A DNA stretch of 64,000 nucleotides, from contig NZ_JBPSEG010000001.1 in assembly GCF_051488665.1 (NCBI RefSeq), positions 124,001 to 188,000 of the forward strand. Reading direction: 5' to 3'. Position 1 is the stretch's first letter; the number at the start of each line of letters is the position of its first letter. Below the pieces are notes generated by a model. That model saw only the letters and a list, made by a program, of their open reading frames with translations. It was not told the origin of the DNA and ran no database searches. The translations under genes were made by a program, and so were the position numbers. Shown in pieces: positions 48,576-56,866 of this stretch. This DNA comes from Melioribacter sp051488665 (GTDB lineage Bacteria > Bacteroidota > Ignavibacteria > Ignavibacteriales > Melioribacteraceae).

Positions 48576-49493
48576 CTACTCCTTTTTATATCCTACGGTT
48601 TTAGGGAAACTGACCAGCTTAAATGCTTTTGAAATTCCCTGTAACGTTTCGGAATATCCGATAAAAAGATATCCTCCGCGATTCAATGAATTATATAAAT
48701 GAGAAACCACTTTTATTTTCGAAGCCGTATCGAAATAAATTAAGACGTTGGCGCAAAAAATCACATCAAATCCCGTCATCGTACGCATCATTATGTCGTC
48801 ATAAAGATTCATTACTTTGAAAGAAACAAACTTTTTAATTTCGGGCGTTACCTCGTAAGAGTTGCCGTTGATCTTGAAATACTTTTTAAGATAATACGGC
48901 GGTATGTTCCGTATCGAATATTCTTTGTAAACTCCTTCTTTGGCAGTTTCCACAACGCTTGTGTTTATGTCGGTGCCGATAATTTCCAGAGTTACGTCGG
49001 GATATTTCGGTTGAATCAGATCGTGAAACACCATAGCGACCGAATAGGCTTCTTCGCCGGAAGAGCTCGCCGCGCTCCAGATTCTAATTTTATTTCTTTG
49101 ATGCGGCAATAAACCGGGTTGAAACTTTTTATTGTTAATAATTTCCTGGAATATTTTCGACGCCATAGCGTCGAGCTGAGGCTGATTTCTGAAAAAGAAA
49201 GTTTCGTTGATTGTAATCGCTTCGTAGAAATATCTTTTTTCTTCGGGATTGGAATTCCGTTTAAGAAGCGAAAAATATTCTTCGAAACTGTTGAGCCCCA
49301 GATAATTTATGCGTCGTTGGAGTCTGCTTTCGAGAAGATATTTTTTGTTGTCCTGGAAATAGATTCCCGTACTTTCATATATATATTTCCGTATTTCCTG
49401 AAATAACGGAAGGGACATTGTCATTTGCTTAGGAAGCACGCTACCCAGGCTTTTTCTGAACTCCGATAATTTCAAATCCGATGACTGGTTCAT
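48576..49493 (-). CDS. cheR: chemotaxis protein methyltransferase CheR
   Basis: 305 aa with the chosen start. N-terminal CheR helix domain (FQEIRKYIYESTGIYF; LESRLQRRINYLG) and SAM-binding domain with RIWSAASSSGEEAYSVAM, IGTDINTSVVETAKEGVY, FDVIFCANVLIYFD. It methylates chemoreceptor glutamates using S-adenosylmethionine. The frame is open back to 49565, but that start would lie inside the HEAT gene; the ATG at 49493, 10 bp after the HEAT stop, begins MNQSSD and is preferred. Confidence 0.93.
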   Translation of the reverse strand: MNQSSDLKLSEFRKSLGSVLPKQMTMSLPLFQEIRKYIYESTGIYFQDNKKYLLESRLQRRINYLGLNSFEEYFSLLKRNSNPEEKRYFYEAITINETFFFRNQPQLDAMASKIFQEIINNKKFQPGLLPHQRNKIRIWSAASSSGEEAYSVAMVFHDLIQPKYPDVTLEIIGTDINTSVVETAKEGVYKEYSIRNIPPYYLKKYFKINGNSYEVTPEIKKFVSFKVMNLYDDIMMRTMTGFDVIFCANVLIYFDTASKIKVVSHLYNSLNRGGYLFIGYSETLQGISKAFKLVSFPKTVGYKKE

Positions 49494-49503
49494 AATTCTT
49501 TTT

Positions 49504-50883
49504 TCAATTAATAGTGGATTTTCTGTAATTAACAATTTCAGCGGCGCGCTCGCGCACCATTTCATCCTCGTCGTTCAACATTCTTGTAAGAGTTTCGGTC
49601 GAAGCGTCCACTTCGAGCAATTCGAGTATTTCTATCAGTCTCAATTTATTCCAGATATTTTCGTCCGCCACCATTGCGTCGATAAAAAGGAAAGCCGTTT
49701 CTACGTCGAGATAGAAAAGGATTTCCATGCTTGTGCGCCTGACCTCTTCGTCGGGATGATTCAGATAATTGCTTACCGCATGAAGTATGTTGCGTATCAA
49801 CAACAAGGGGATCTTTTCTTTTTGCTCTTCGCTTATAGAAGATACGATCCCCATCAAAAGATTCATTATATGTTTTATGTTTTCGGGTTTCGAGTCGAGC
49901 AGATGCGGAATTTCCTCGAGAAAATATTCAATATTATTATATAATTTCTCGCGCACCATATCGTCGAGCTCGTAATCGTCGCCCAGGAATTTCAGACTTG
50001 CCAGCAGTATATCTTTATCGTTGAAAATCTTAATTAATGTGAGAGCTATCTTTTTGTGCTCGGAGCTGCCTTCGTTTAAAGTATACAAAAGAAGGCTCTT
50101 CATCTTGTCGTCGTACGGAATGTCGAGATTGAATTTTTCTTTAAGCTGATAAATGGAAGTAATTAAAGGCCAGACGAGCGGTCCGTGAATATTGGGAATT
50201 TGCTCCAATAAAAAGAAATAAGTATTGATATCTCCAATTGCGCCTAAACTTTCGAGTATCGAATATTTTGTAAGATCGTCTTCCATGTTGAATTTGGCAA
50301 GAAGAAAATCGAGGGCTTTTTGAGAGCCGATTTTACCGAGCGCTTCTACAATCGTCGGTTTATACAGTTCATTCCTTTCATAGAACAAAAGTAATATGTC
50401 GATCGATTCTTCGAACCGGACGTTTCCAAGCGCTTCGATACATGCAAGAATTACATTGTCGTTATCCGTTGCGCTGAGAACTTCCATTATATGATTGCCT
50501 GCAGAAGTATCTCCGATCAAACCGAGCAGGTCGATAATAAATTTCTGATCGTCGTCGTTTTTATCTTTATTGTATTCGATAAGAGGCTGTACCGACAAGC
50601 CGCCCAATTTTACCAATATTTCGCCGGCGAGATTCCGCACCGCTATATCTTCGGACGATATAAAAGGCGCAATATATTTCGGCGCTTTTTCGGGTCTTTT
50701 ATTCAAAAGGAGCATTGTAGCCGCATTACGAACTCCTTTATCCTCATGCGCAATTAATCCGCAGATAAATTCCAGGTCGTCGTCCAGATTTTCTTTATCT
50801 ACAAAGGAATAGAGTTCCTGAATGATATCGTCGGCGGATCTATTTTCGGGATTAACGGTTTGATTTTGAGTATCTTTTTCCAT
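49504..50883 (-). CDS. HEAT-repeat protein heading the chemotaxis unit
   Basis: 459 aa. A series of short helical repeats of the HEAT/PBS-lyase kind can be read, for example EDIAVRNLAGEILVKLGGLSVQPL, EALGNVRFEESIDILLLFYE, EALGKIGSQKALDFLL, EVRRTSMEILFYLD and EDEMVRERAAEIVNYR. Acidic overall, no membrane segment, so probably a cytoplasmic protein-binding scaffold. It is the first gene after the sigma-54-type promoter and lies 10 bp before cheR. I know of no standard chemotaxis protein of this type; a link to receptors or to the relay is inference. Confidence 0.85.
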   Translation of the reverse strand: MEKDTQNQTVNPENRSADDIIQELYSFVDKENLDDDLEFICGLIAHEDKGVRNAATMLLLNKRPEKAPKYIAPFISSEDIAVRNLAGEILVKLGGLSVQPLIEYNKDKNDDDQKFIIDLLGLIGDTSAGNHIMEVLSATDNDNVILACIEALGNVRFEESIDILLLFYERNELYKPTIVEALGKIGSQKALDFLLAKFNMEDDLTKYSILESLGAIGDINTYFFLLEQIPNIHGPLVWPLITSIYQLKEKFNLDIPYDDKMKSLLLYTLNEGSSEHKKIALTLIKIFNDKDILLASLKFLGDDYELDDMVREKLYNNIEYFLEEIPHLLDSKPENIKHIMNLLMGIVSSISEEQKEKIPLLLIRNILHAVSNYLNHPDEEVRRTSMEILFYLDVETAFLFIDAMVADENIWNKLRLIEILELLEVDASTETLTRMLNDEDEMVRERAAEIVNYRKSTIN

Positions 50884-50915
50884 AGTTCTCTTATATTTTT
50901 TCTTCGGTTTATTTA

Positions 50916-50931
50916 CACAAGAAATATGCCT
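50916..50931 (-). promoter_or_regulatory. sigma-54-type promoter of the chemotaxis unit
   Basis: Minus strand AGGCATATTTCTTGTG: -24 GGCAT and -12 TTG are in register, with T and C of the consensus missing at the ends. The predicted start near 50905 leaves a 22-nt leader. The palindrome at 50983-50998 lies 52 bp upstream, the same distance as for fliL. Confidence 0.62.
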
Positions 50932-50982
50932 GTTTTATAACCGTCTATTTTAACTCTTTTTAACCGATTTTATTTTCTGCAA

Positions 50983-50998
50983 TGTCGAATATTAGCCA
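50983..50998. promoter_or_regulatory. palindromic UAS upstream of the chemotaxis unit
   Basis: TGTCGAATATTAGCCA on the plus strand, two mismatches from the perfect palindrome; the half facing the promoter is the degenerate one. The centre is at about -85 from the predicted start. It lies in the 365-bp divergent gap and could also influence the plus-strand kinase genes. Confidence 0.65.
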
Positions 50999-51248
50999 GC
51001 TGCTAAAAATTCTTCATTCTATTATCGAACTATTCGGCGAAAGTTTTAGCAAAAAAATGAATATATTTTGTCCGTTATTATTCATTTTCTTTTTCAAATA
51101 AAATTAAATAATTAAATATTTTTTTCGATAATAATATTGTGCATTAAATTCGGTTTGTGTTTACGGTACGGAATTGCCGAGCGTAAGTGAAAAATCCGGA
51201 TTAATTGGCGGAAAAATCAGATAACTTTTTTATATTAGAATCACACTA
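50999..51248. other. AT-rich divergent intergenic region
   Basis: About 250 bp between the UAS and the plus-strand kinase. Very AT-rich in the centre (51060-51130). No gene, repeat or clear hairpin was seen. TTGGCG near 51205 and TATATT near 51231 resemble promoter boxes, but the 20-bp gap is too long for confidence. The kinase ATG at 51249 has no obvious ribosome-binding sequence. Confidence 0.5.
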
Positions 51249-52451
51249 ATGGCGATTAATTCAAAAAATATCGATAACAGCCATCTTGAAACTTTATTTA
51301 CTTTGCTTAACAGTTTCGACGTGGGATATTTTGTATCGGACAAAAGCGGCAATATAATCCACACAAACAGCTCTCTGTATAATCTGCTGAATATCGGATT
51401 CGATTCCGATGTTACTTCTCAAACGGACAAATTATTCGAGCACTTAAAAGAAAACTTCCTCAGCGGTTTAGTCAATATAGAACCCGTCGAAAAACTTAAA
51501 TCGGAATTCACCCGTAATTTCAGCACGGTGTTGCCTGTAAAAGGGAGCGGTTTTATCAAAGTGGTTACTTATCCCCTTTCGGGATTGTCTCAGGAACTTA
51601 GACTCTGGGCATTTTTCGACATATCCGAAAAAGTCAGAGGCGGTTTATCTCTGCCGGGAAATTTACCCGCTATCAAAATTGAACAAAAAGAAGTTCAAAA
51701 AGATACGGCGGAAGAAGAGAACGTCGAAAAATTAATTGAAGAAAACAAAGAATTAAAAGAAGAATTAAATGCAAAAGATAAATTTATATCCGTTATTGCA
51801 CACGATTTAAAAAGCCCGTTTCAGGGTTTGCTAGGGATATTCGATATTATTTCCGAAACCTTCGACGAATTGAATCCAGAAGAGCTGAGACGTTACCTCG
51901 GCTATGCGAAATCATCGGTTAAAAATCTCTATAACCTGGTCGACGAACTGCTCAATTGGTCGAGACTCTTACTCGGACAGGTCAAGGTCAATCCAGCCAA
52001 AATTAATGTGGCGGAAGTTTTTAACAATATAATCGAGCTAAACAAGCATGCGCTCAACAATAAGAACCTGACCGTTATAAATTATTTGTCCGACAATCTG
52101 ATAGCGTACGCGGATGAAAATATGGCGCATACGGTCTTCAGGAATTTACTATCGAACGCCATTAAATTTTCCAGACGAGGCGGCGCAATTATTATCAACG
52201 GCAAAAGAACAAACGGCAGTATAGAAATTTCCGTAAGCGACCAGGGCATCGGAATGGATAAAGAAACTCAAGAGAAACTCTTCAAATTGGGCGAACAGGT
52301 AAATATGCTCGGCACCGAAAACGAACCCGGCTCGGGATTGGGTTTACTGTTATGTAAAGAGATGGTGGAACTTAACAACGGCAAAATCTGGTTTGAAAGC
52401 GAAGTCGATAAAGGAACCACATTCTATGTATCACTTCCCAAGGCGGAATAA
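51249..52451 (+). CDS. PAS-domain sensor histidine kinase
   Basis: 400-aa soluble kinase. A PAS-like domain (about 12-130, FDVGYFVSDKSGNIIHTNSSLY) and a coiled coil (150-178) precede the dimerisation helix with H185 in SVIAHDLKSPFQGL. A complete ATPase domain follows: NLLSNAIKFSRRGG, VSDQGIGMD, GSGLGLLLCKEM. Divergent from the chemotaxis unit and followed 14 bp later by a hybrid kinase, with which it probably forms an operon. The cognate regulator is unknown. Confidence 0.93.
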   Translation: MAINSKNIDNSHLETLFTLLNSFDVGYFVSDKSGNIIHTNSSLYNLLNIGFDSDVTSQTDKLFEHLKENFLSGLVNIEPVEKLKSEFTRNFSTVLPVKGSGFIKVVTYPLSGLSQELRLWAFFDISEKVRGGLSLPGNLPAIKIEQKEVQKDTAEEENVEKLIEENKELKEELNAKDKFISVIAHDLKSPFQGLLGIFDIISETFDELNPEELRRYLGYAKSSVKNLYNLVDELLNWSRLLLGQVKVNPAKINVAEVFNNIIELNKHALNNKNLTVINYLSDNLIAYADENMAHTVFRNLLSNAIKFSRRGGAIIINGKRTNGSIEISVSDQGIGMDKETQEKLFKLGEQVNMLGTENEPGSGLGLLLCKEMVELNNGKIWFESEVDKGTTFYVSLPKAE

Positions 52452-52465
52452 ACGGGACTTAATAG

Positions 52466-54424
52466 ATGAATAATAATCTGTCAAAAATATTGGAATTATT
52501 CAGCAGTATGAAATCGACCGGAAATCTCGATTCCCTTTTACTCAATGCATTCGAAAATTCATTCGACGCAATCGTAATCTTAAAAGACAACACGATTGTT
52601 TATCACAATAGAATTTTTGCGCATACATTCGGCTACGCCGATAAAGACCGGCTTACCAACAAACCTTTTTCCGAATTTCTTCAGGATAAATGCGTCGACC
52701 GTTTCAAAGAAAAAATCGACGAATGCCGCAATTCTTCCAGCGAATTAAAAAACTATCACGTTAGAGGCGTTAAAAAAGATTTTACCGAATTCGACATAGA
52801 AATAAATTACAAAGCCATTCCTTTTGAAGAGCAAGTTTTCGATTTAATATTCATTAGAGATATAACCGAAAAGAAAAAAATTTCAGAACAAATTAATAAG
52901 CTTACGCGTATTGTAGACCAGAGTTCTTCGATAATAATCATAACCGACCTCGAAGGGAGAATAGAATATACAAATCCAAAATTTACCGAGATAACGGGTT
53001 ACTTTTTCGAAGAAGTCTACGGCAAAAAAACGAGTTTGCTAAAATCGGGCTATACCGCCGATCACGTCTACAAAGACCTGTGGGAAAATATTTTGGCGGG
53101 AAGAGAATGGCGCGGCGAATTCAAAAACAAAAAGAAAAACGGCGAGTTCTATTGGGAATCAGTTACAATCTCCCCCATCCGTAACGAAGACGGCGAAATA
53201 ACTAATTTCCTCGCTATCAAAGAAGACATAACAGAAAAGAAAGAGATGGAATTCGAACTCAAGAGAGCGCTCGACAGTTCCGAAGAAGCCAATCGCCTCA
53301 AATCCACTCTTCTTTCGAATATGAGTCACGAATTAAGAACTCCGCTGACCGGAATCATCGGATTTGCCAGTCTGCTTAGAGACGACCTTAATAATATCGA
53401 CCAGGTTGAAATGGTCGATAAGATTTTGAAATCGGGCAAGCGGTTGTTAATAACGCTGAATTCGATTCTCAATTTATCGGAAATCGAATCCGGAACTATA
53501 CCGATTAACATAACGGAATTCAATCTTGGCTCGTACACAAAATATTTCCTTACCAACTACAATAAAACCGCCGCGGAGAAATCGCTTTCGTTCGACATAA
53601 AAGTAATTAACCATAATATTAATGCCGTTGCCGACGAAAATTTATTCAAGCAAATTTTAATGCATATAGTCGACAATGCGCTCAAATTCACTCAAAAAGG
53701 CGGAGTAACGGTAGAAGTCGACGCCAGAAACGACTTTAATAATCAAACGCTGGCTGTCATCCGGGTAATCGATACCGGTATTGGAATTGCAAAAAACGAC
53801 CAGGAAAAAATCTTCAGGGAGTTCCGCCAGATTAGCGAAGGCATACGAAGGAATTTCGAAGGGAGCGGACTCGGACTCGCTGTTGCAAAAAAGATGGCAA
53901 ATTTGATGAACGGCGATATCAGCGTCGAAAGCGAACTCGGTAAAGGCTCGACTTTTACAATCACCCTGCCCGGATCATTCAACGGAATTGAAGACAAACC
54001 GACCGAGAAAGATAAGCGTATCCCGAATAAAGAAGAAATAATTCATTCCGGCGAAAACAAACCCAGAATTCTCAGTATCGAAGACAATATACTCAATGCG
54101 GAACTTGTCACTCTCTACCTTAAAGATATTTGCGAAGTCGATACAGCGTTCGATTATTACGAAGCGGTTGAGAAATTAAAACACGGCGCTTATACTGCAG
54201 TGCTTGTCGATATCAACCTCGGCAGCGGTCCTTCGGGGATCGATTTCGCTCGGGAAGTTAGAAAAAATCCCGATTATAACGATCTGCCTTTAATTGCAAT
54301 TACCGGTTATGCCCTCCTGCGCGACGAGAAAAAACTTCTGAAAGAAGGTTTTGATTACTACATAGCAAAACCGTACGAGCAAGAAGACCTCCTTGAAATT
54401 ATCTATACGGTGATTAAAAAGTAG
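52466..54424 (+). CDS. hybrid histidine kinase (PAS-PAS-HK-REC)
   Basis: 652 aa. Two PAS domains (about 25-135, and 140-255 including a PAC-like YWESVTISPIRNEDGEI). Dimerisation helix with H288 in SNMSHELRTPLTG; ATPase domain (HIVDNALKFTQKGG, VIDTGIGIA, GSGLGLAVAKKM). A C-terminal receiver follows with D582 in LVDINLGSGPSG. No membrane helices. Its own receiver may control the kinase or pass phosphate to an Hpt protein, such as the REC-Hpt protein encoded at 7241; that pairing is speculative. Confidence 0.93.
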   Translation: MNNNLSKILELFSSMKSTGNLDSLLLNAFENSFDAIVILKDNTIVYHNRIFAHTFGYADKDRLTNKPFSEFLQDKCVDRFKEKIDECRNSSSELKNYHVRGVKKDFTEFDIEINYKAIPFEEQVFDLIFIRDITEKKKISEQINKLTRIVDQSSSIIIITDLEGRIEYTNPKFTEITGYFFEEVYGKKTSLLKSGYTADHVYKDLWENILAGREWRGEFKNKKKNGEFYWESVTISPIRNEDGEITNFLAIKEDITEKKEMEFELKRALDSSEEANRLKSTLLSNMSHELRTPLTGIIGFASLLRDDLNNIDQVEMVDKILKSGKRLLITLNSILNLSEIESGTIPINITEFNLGSYTKYFLTNYNKTAAEKSLSFDIKVINHNINAVADENLFKQILMHIVDNALKFTQKGGVTVEVDARNDFNNQTLAVIRVIDTGIGIAKNDQEKIFREFRQISEGIRRNFEGSGLGLAVAKKMANLMNGDISVESELGKGSTFTITLPGSFNGIEDKPTEKDKRIPNKEEIIHSGENKPRILSIEDNILNAELVTLYLKDICEVDTAFDYYEAVEKLKHGAYTAVLVDINLGSGPSGIDFAREVRKNPDYNDLPLIAITGYALLRDEKKLLKEGFDYYIAKPYEQEDLLEIIYTVIKK

Positions 54425-54438
54425 ATTTAAAAAGGAGG

Positions 54439-54458
54439 GGACCACAAAAATGTGGTCC
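54439..54458. terminator. bidirectional hairpin between convergent genes
   Basis: Perfect 8-bp stem GGACCACA/TGTGGTCC around a 4-nt loop. Read on the minus strand it is followed by CCTCCTTTTT and would end the yggS-rluD operon (stop at 54522). On the plus strand, after the hybrid kinase stop at 54424, only a short CTT follows, so termination there is weaker. Confidence 0.8.
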
Positions 54459-54521
54459 TTAAAAAGATTGGTTTGTATGGTTCCTTAGGGCAATTTATTA
54501 TCGTAAAATTTAATAAAAAGT

Positions 54522-55508
54522 TTAGCGCTGTGTTTTAAGTTTTTCTACAAGCCGTCGAAAATCTTCCGGAGGCTCCGAGTCAAAAAACACTTTCTCTTTA
54601 GTATGTGGATGAATAAATCCGAGCGTCTTAGCGTGCAGAGCCTGGCGTTCCATAATTTTCAATAAATTTTCGACTCTGCTTTTCATTTTCGGAAGCTCCG
54701 CACCGTAAACAATTTTCCTGCCGCCGTACGTAGGATCGCCGAAAACCGGGTGATGAATGTGAGACATATGGACTCTAATCTGATGTGTCCTACCCGTTTT
54801 CAATCTCAATTTGACCAGCGAAGCGAATTCGTATTCTTCAATTACTTCATAAAACGTATGAGCGTGCTTTCCATGGTTTTCGCTTACGGCAAATATTTTT
54901 CTATCCTTTGTAGAGCGGGCAATGTTTCCGACAACTTCGCCTTTTTTTTCTTTAAATATTCCCCAGCAAACAGCCCAGTATTCCCTTTCGATTGTATGAG
55001 CGGAAAATTGTTTTGCCAGCTGCGCGTGAGTCCATTCGTCTTTGGCAATTAAAAGCAGTCCGCTTGTGTTCTTATCCAGCCTGTGAACGATTCCCGGTCT
55101 TACGTTGTCGTTGAGTTGACTTAATTTATTGGTATAGCCCAAAAGAGCGTTTACAAGAGTTCCGCTGTAATTACCGAACGCCGGATGCGTAACCATCCCC
55201 GGCGGCTTATTAACGATTAATAAATACTCGTCTTCATAGACAATGTCGAGCGGAATTTCTTCGGGTATTGTTTCTTCCGGACGAGGAGGGATCGGAATCG
55301 TAACGTCGATTATATCTCCGGGATTTACCAGATAGTTCGATTTTACGCCCGCGCCGTTTACGAGCACAAGACCGGCTTTGATTAACTTCTGGACTTTTGA
55401 TCGTGTGGAATGCTCGATTGAATTCGAAAGGAAAACGTCGATTCTTTCCTTTTTTTTGCCCGGAGGTATTTCAATTCTAATTTTCTTTTCCGTTACTATC
55501 CTGGACAT
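54522..55508 (-). CDS. rluD: RluD-family 23S rRNA pseudouridine synthase
   Basis: 328 aa. N-terminal S4 RNA-binding domain (about 15-80, RIDVFLSNSIEHSTRSKVQKLI) and the RluA/RluD catalytic domain with GIVHRLDKNTSGLLLIAK (catalytic Asp in RLDKNTSG), GRTHQIRVHMSH and DPTYGG. It converts uridines in 23S rRNA to pseudouridine; RluD rather than RluA or RluC is chosen because of length and S4 domain. The ATG overlaps lspA by 32 bp. Last gene of its operon. Confidence 0.9.
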   Translation of the reverse strand: MSRIVTEKKIRIEIPPGKKKERIDVFLSNSIEHSTRSKVQKLIKAGLVLVNGAGVKSNYLVNPGDIIDVTIPIPPRPEETIPEEIPLDIVYEDEYLLIVNKPPGMVTHPAFGNYSGTLVNALLGYTNKLSQLNDNVRPGIVHRLDKNTSGLLLIAKDEWTHAQLAKQFSAHTIEREYWAVCWGIFKEKKGEVVGNIARSTKDRKIFAVSENHGKHAHTFYEVIEEYEFASLVKLRLKTGRTHQIRVHMSHIHHPVFGDPTYGGRKIVYGAELPKMKSRVENLLKIMERQALHAKTLGFIHPHTKEKVFFDSEPPEDFRRLVEKLKTQR

Positions 55509-56133
55509 CAGCCACAGAGACTTTTATTGTCGATAATTCATCAACTACCTTAGCGTTTTCATCCGGAACAGCGGTCTCGTTTTCGGGAGCGTCTTCCTTT
55601 ACATTGCTGTGAAAGACAACCAACAAAATTACTCCGACGGTAACCGAGGCGTCGGCAATATTAAAAATCGGCCAGCGGTCGTACGTTCTTCCCAGGATTG
55701 TGAAATCAAAAAAATCGACGTTAAAAAAGTCGACAACTCTGCCGTAAAAAATCGGCGCATATCCGTAAATAACGCCGTAGAAAGTGCGGTCAATTAAATT
55801 TCCGATTGCCCCGCCGAGTATCAAGGCAAGCGCAACCCTTACGACAAGTTTTTGATGTTTCGATTTATACAAGTAATAAAAAATACCGATACTGGCAATT
55901 AACGAAAAAATTGAGAGCGCCAATTTTGCGCTGTCGTTGACGTCGATGCCGAACGCCAAACCGGGATTTTCAACAAATGTAATCTTAAAAAAGTCGCCTA
56001 TTACGTTAATGCTTTCGCCGTACGACATACCTTCAAGATGAATATTCAAAAAAGGTATCGATATTCCCTTAACGATCAACTTTGTTATCTGGTCGACTAT
56101 TATTACCGATAGTGTTACATAAAGCGCTTTCAC
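55477..56133 (-). CDS. lspA: lipoprotein signal peptidase LspA, extended
   Basis: 218 aa against about 160 for the family. Four membrane helices with the two catalytic aspartates in GGAIGNLIDRTFYG and WPIFNIADASVTVG. It removes signal peptides from lipidated prolipoproteins. The extra length is an insertion in the periplasmic region between the two Asp motifs (YGRVVDFFNVDFFDFTILG) and an acidic C-terminal tail of about 45 residues, whose end is co-encoded with the start of rluD. An alternative view is that the tail is unimportant and retained only because of the overlap. Confidence 0.94.
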   Translation of the reverse strand: MKALYVTLSVIIVDQITKLIVKGISIPFLNIHLEGMSYGESINVIGDFFKITFVENPGLAFGIDVNDSAKLALSIFSLIASIGIFYYLYKSKHQKLVVRVALALILGGAIGNLIDRTFYGVIYGYAPIFYGRVVDFFNVDFFDFTILGRTYDRWPIFNIADASVTVGVILLVVFHSNVKEDAPENETAVPDENAKVVDELSTIKVSVADVQDSNGKEN

Positions 56134-56148
56134 TTAACATCCCGTCGA

Positions 56149-56853
56149 TTATTTGGACTGCATTTTTTGTTTTACCTGCAAACAATGCTGCGTATGCGGA
56201 ACGGCTTTAAGTCTTTCTTTCGGAATCAACGGACACGTAGGACAGAGATTTTGCGGCTCGTCGATGCACTCGATGCAGATCCCGTAAGTTCCGTTTTCGA
56301 TTCTTTGCAAAGCTTCGTCGAGGTATCCCAAGAATTTATTTTCACGCTGCGCCCACAGGTAGAGCTTCTCTCTCTCCATGGCGTCGGTTCCCTGTTCAGC
56401 CATATGGAGAGAATAGGGCGAATTTTCGTTAACATACTGTCCCGTCGTAGGGTCCATCATTTGCTCTTTGAGCGCCTGAAGCTGCTCGATGATTTCATTT
56501 CTTTTTTCTATTATAATTTGTTTGAATTCTTCGAGTTCCGCTTTGGAATATCCCTGAATTTTCTTCATTTTTTTGGTTGGTGACATAACTTCTACTTTAT
56601 TTTCAGACGCCACTTTTTTCTTCTCCGTTTTTTTCGGGGCTTTTTTCGATTTTGTTTCGGCAACTTTGGAAGACGCTTTCTTAGAAACGGTTGTTTTTTT
56701 GACTGTAGTTTTTTTAGCGGTTTTCGTTACAGCCTTTTTGCCGGCAGTTTTCTTTTTAGATGCAGCCGAAGCAGATTTTTTCGATTTAGCGCTCTTTGCA
56801 GTAGATTTTTTTGAAGCAGCAGCGCTCTTCTTTTGTGTCTGTTTCTTTGCCAT
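56149..56853 (-). CDS. DksA/TraR-type zinc-finger protein with histone-like N-terminus
   Basis: 234 aa. Residues 1-95 are extremely rich in Lys, Ala, Ser and Thr, like histone H1 or bacterial Hc-type DNA-binding tails. Residues 97-185 are the DksA/TraR coiled-coil helices. The zinc finger is unusual: C193 and C196 (CIEC), an inserted CPTC (C204, C207), and only C224 where the family has a second CxxC. DksA proteins bind the RNA polymerase secondary channel and act with ppGpp; the tail suggests DNA contact as well. Thirteen bp after ileS, 15 bp before lspA. Confidence 0.9.
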   Translation of the reverse strand: MAKKQTQKKSAAASKKSTAKSAKSKKSASAASKKKTAGKKAVTKTAKKTTVKKTTVSKKASSKVAETKSKKAPKKTEKKKVASENKVEVMSPTKKMKKIQGYSKAELEEFKQIIIEKRNEIIEQLQALKEQMMDPTTGQYVNENSPYSLHMAEQGTDAMEREKLYLWAQRENKFLGYLDEALQRIENGTYGICIECIDEPQNLCPTCPLIPKERLKAVPHTQHCLQVKQKMQSK

Positions 56854-56866
56854 GTTTCCTCCGTTA

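Noticed and set aside
48576..49565. 329-aa version of CheR
   Set aside because: The first 24 codons overlap the HEAT gene and match no CheR; MNQSSD at 49493 directly follows that gene.
50999..51248. Small gene in the divergent gap
   Set aside because: No open frame with a start, ribosome site and plausible composition; the stretch is AT-rich non-coding DNA.
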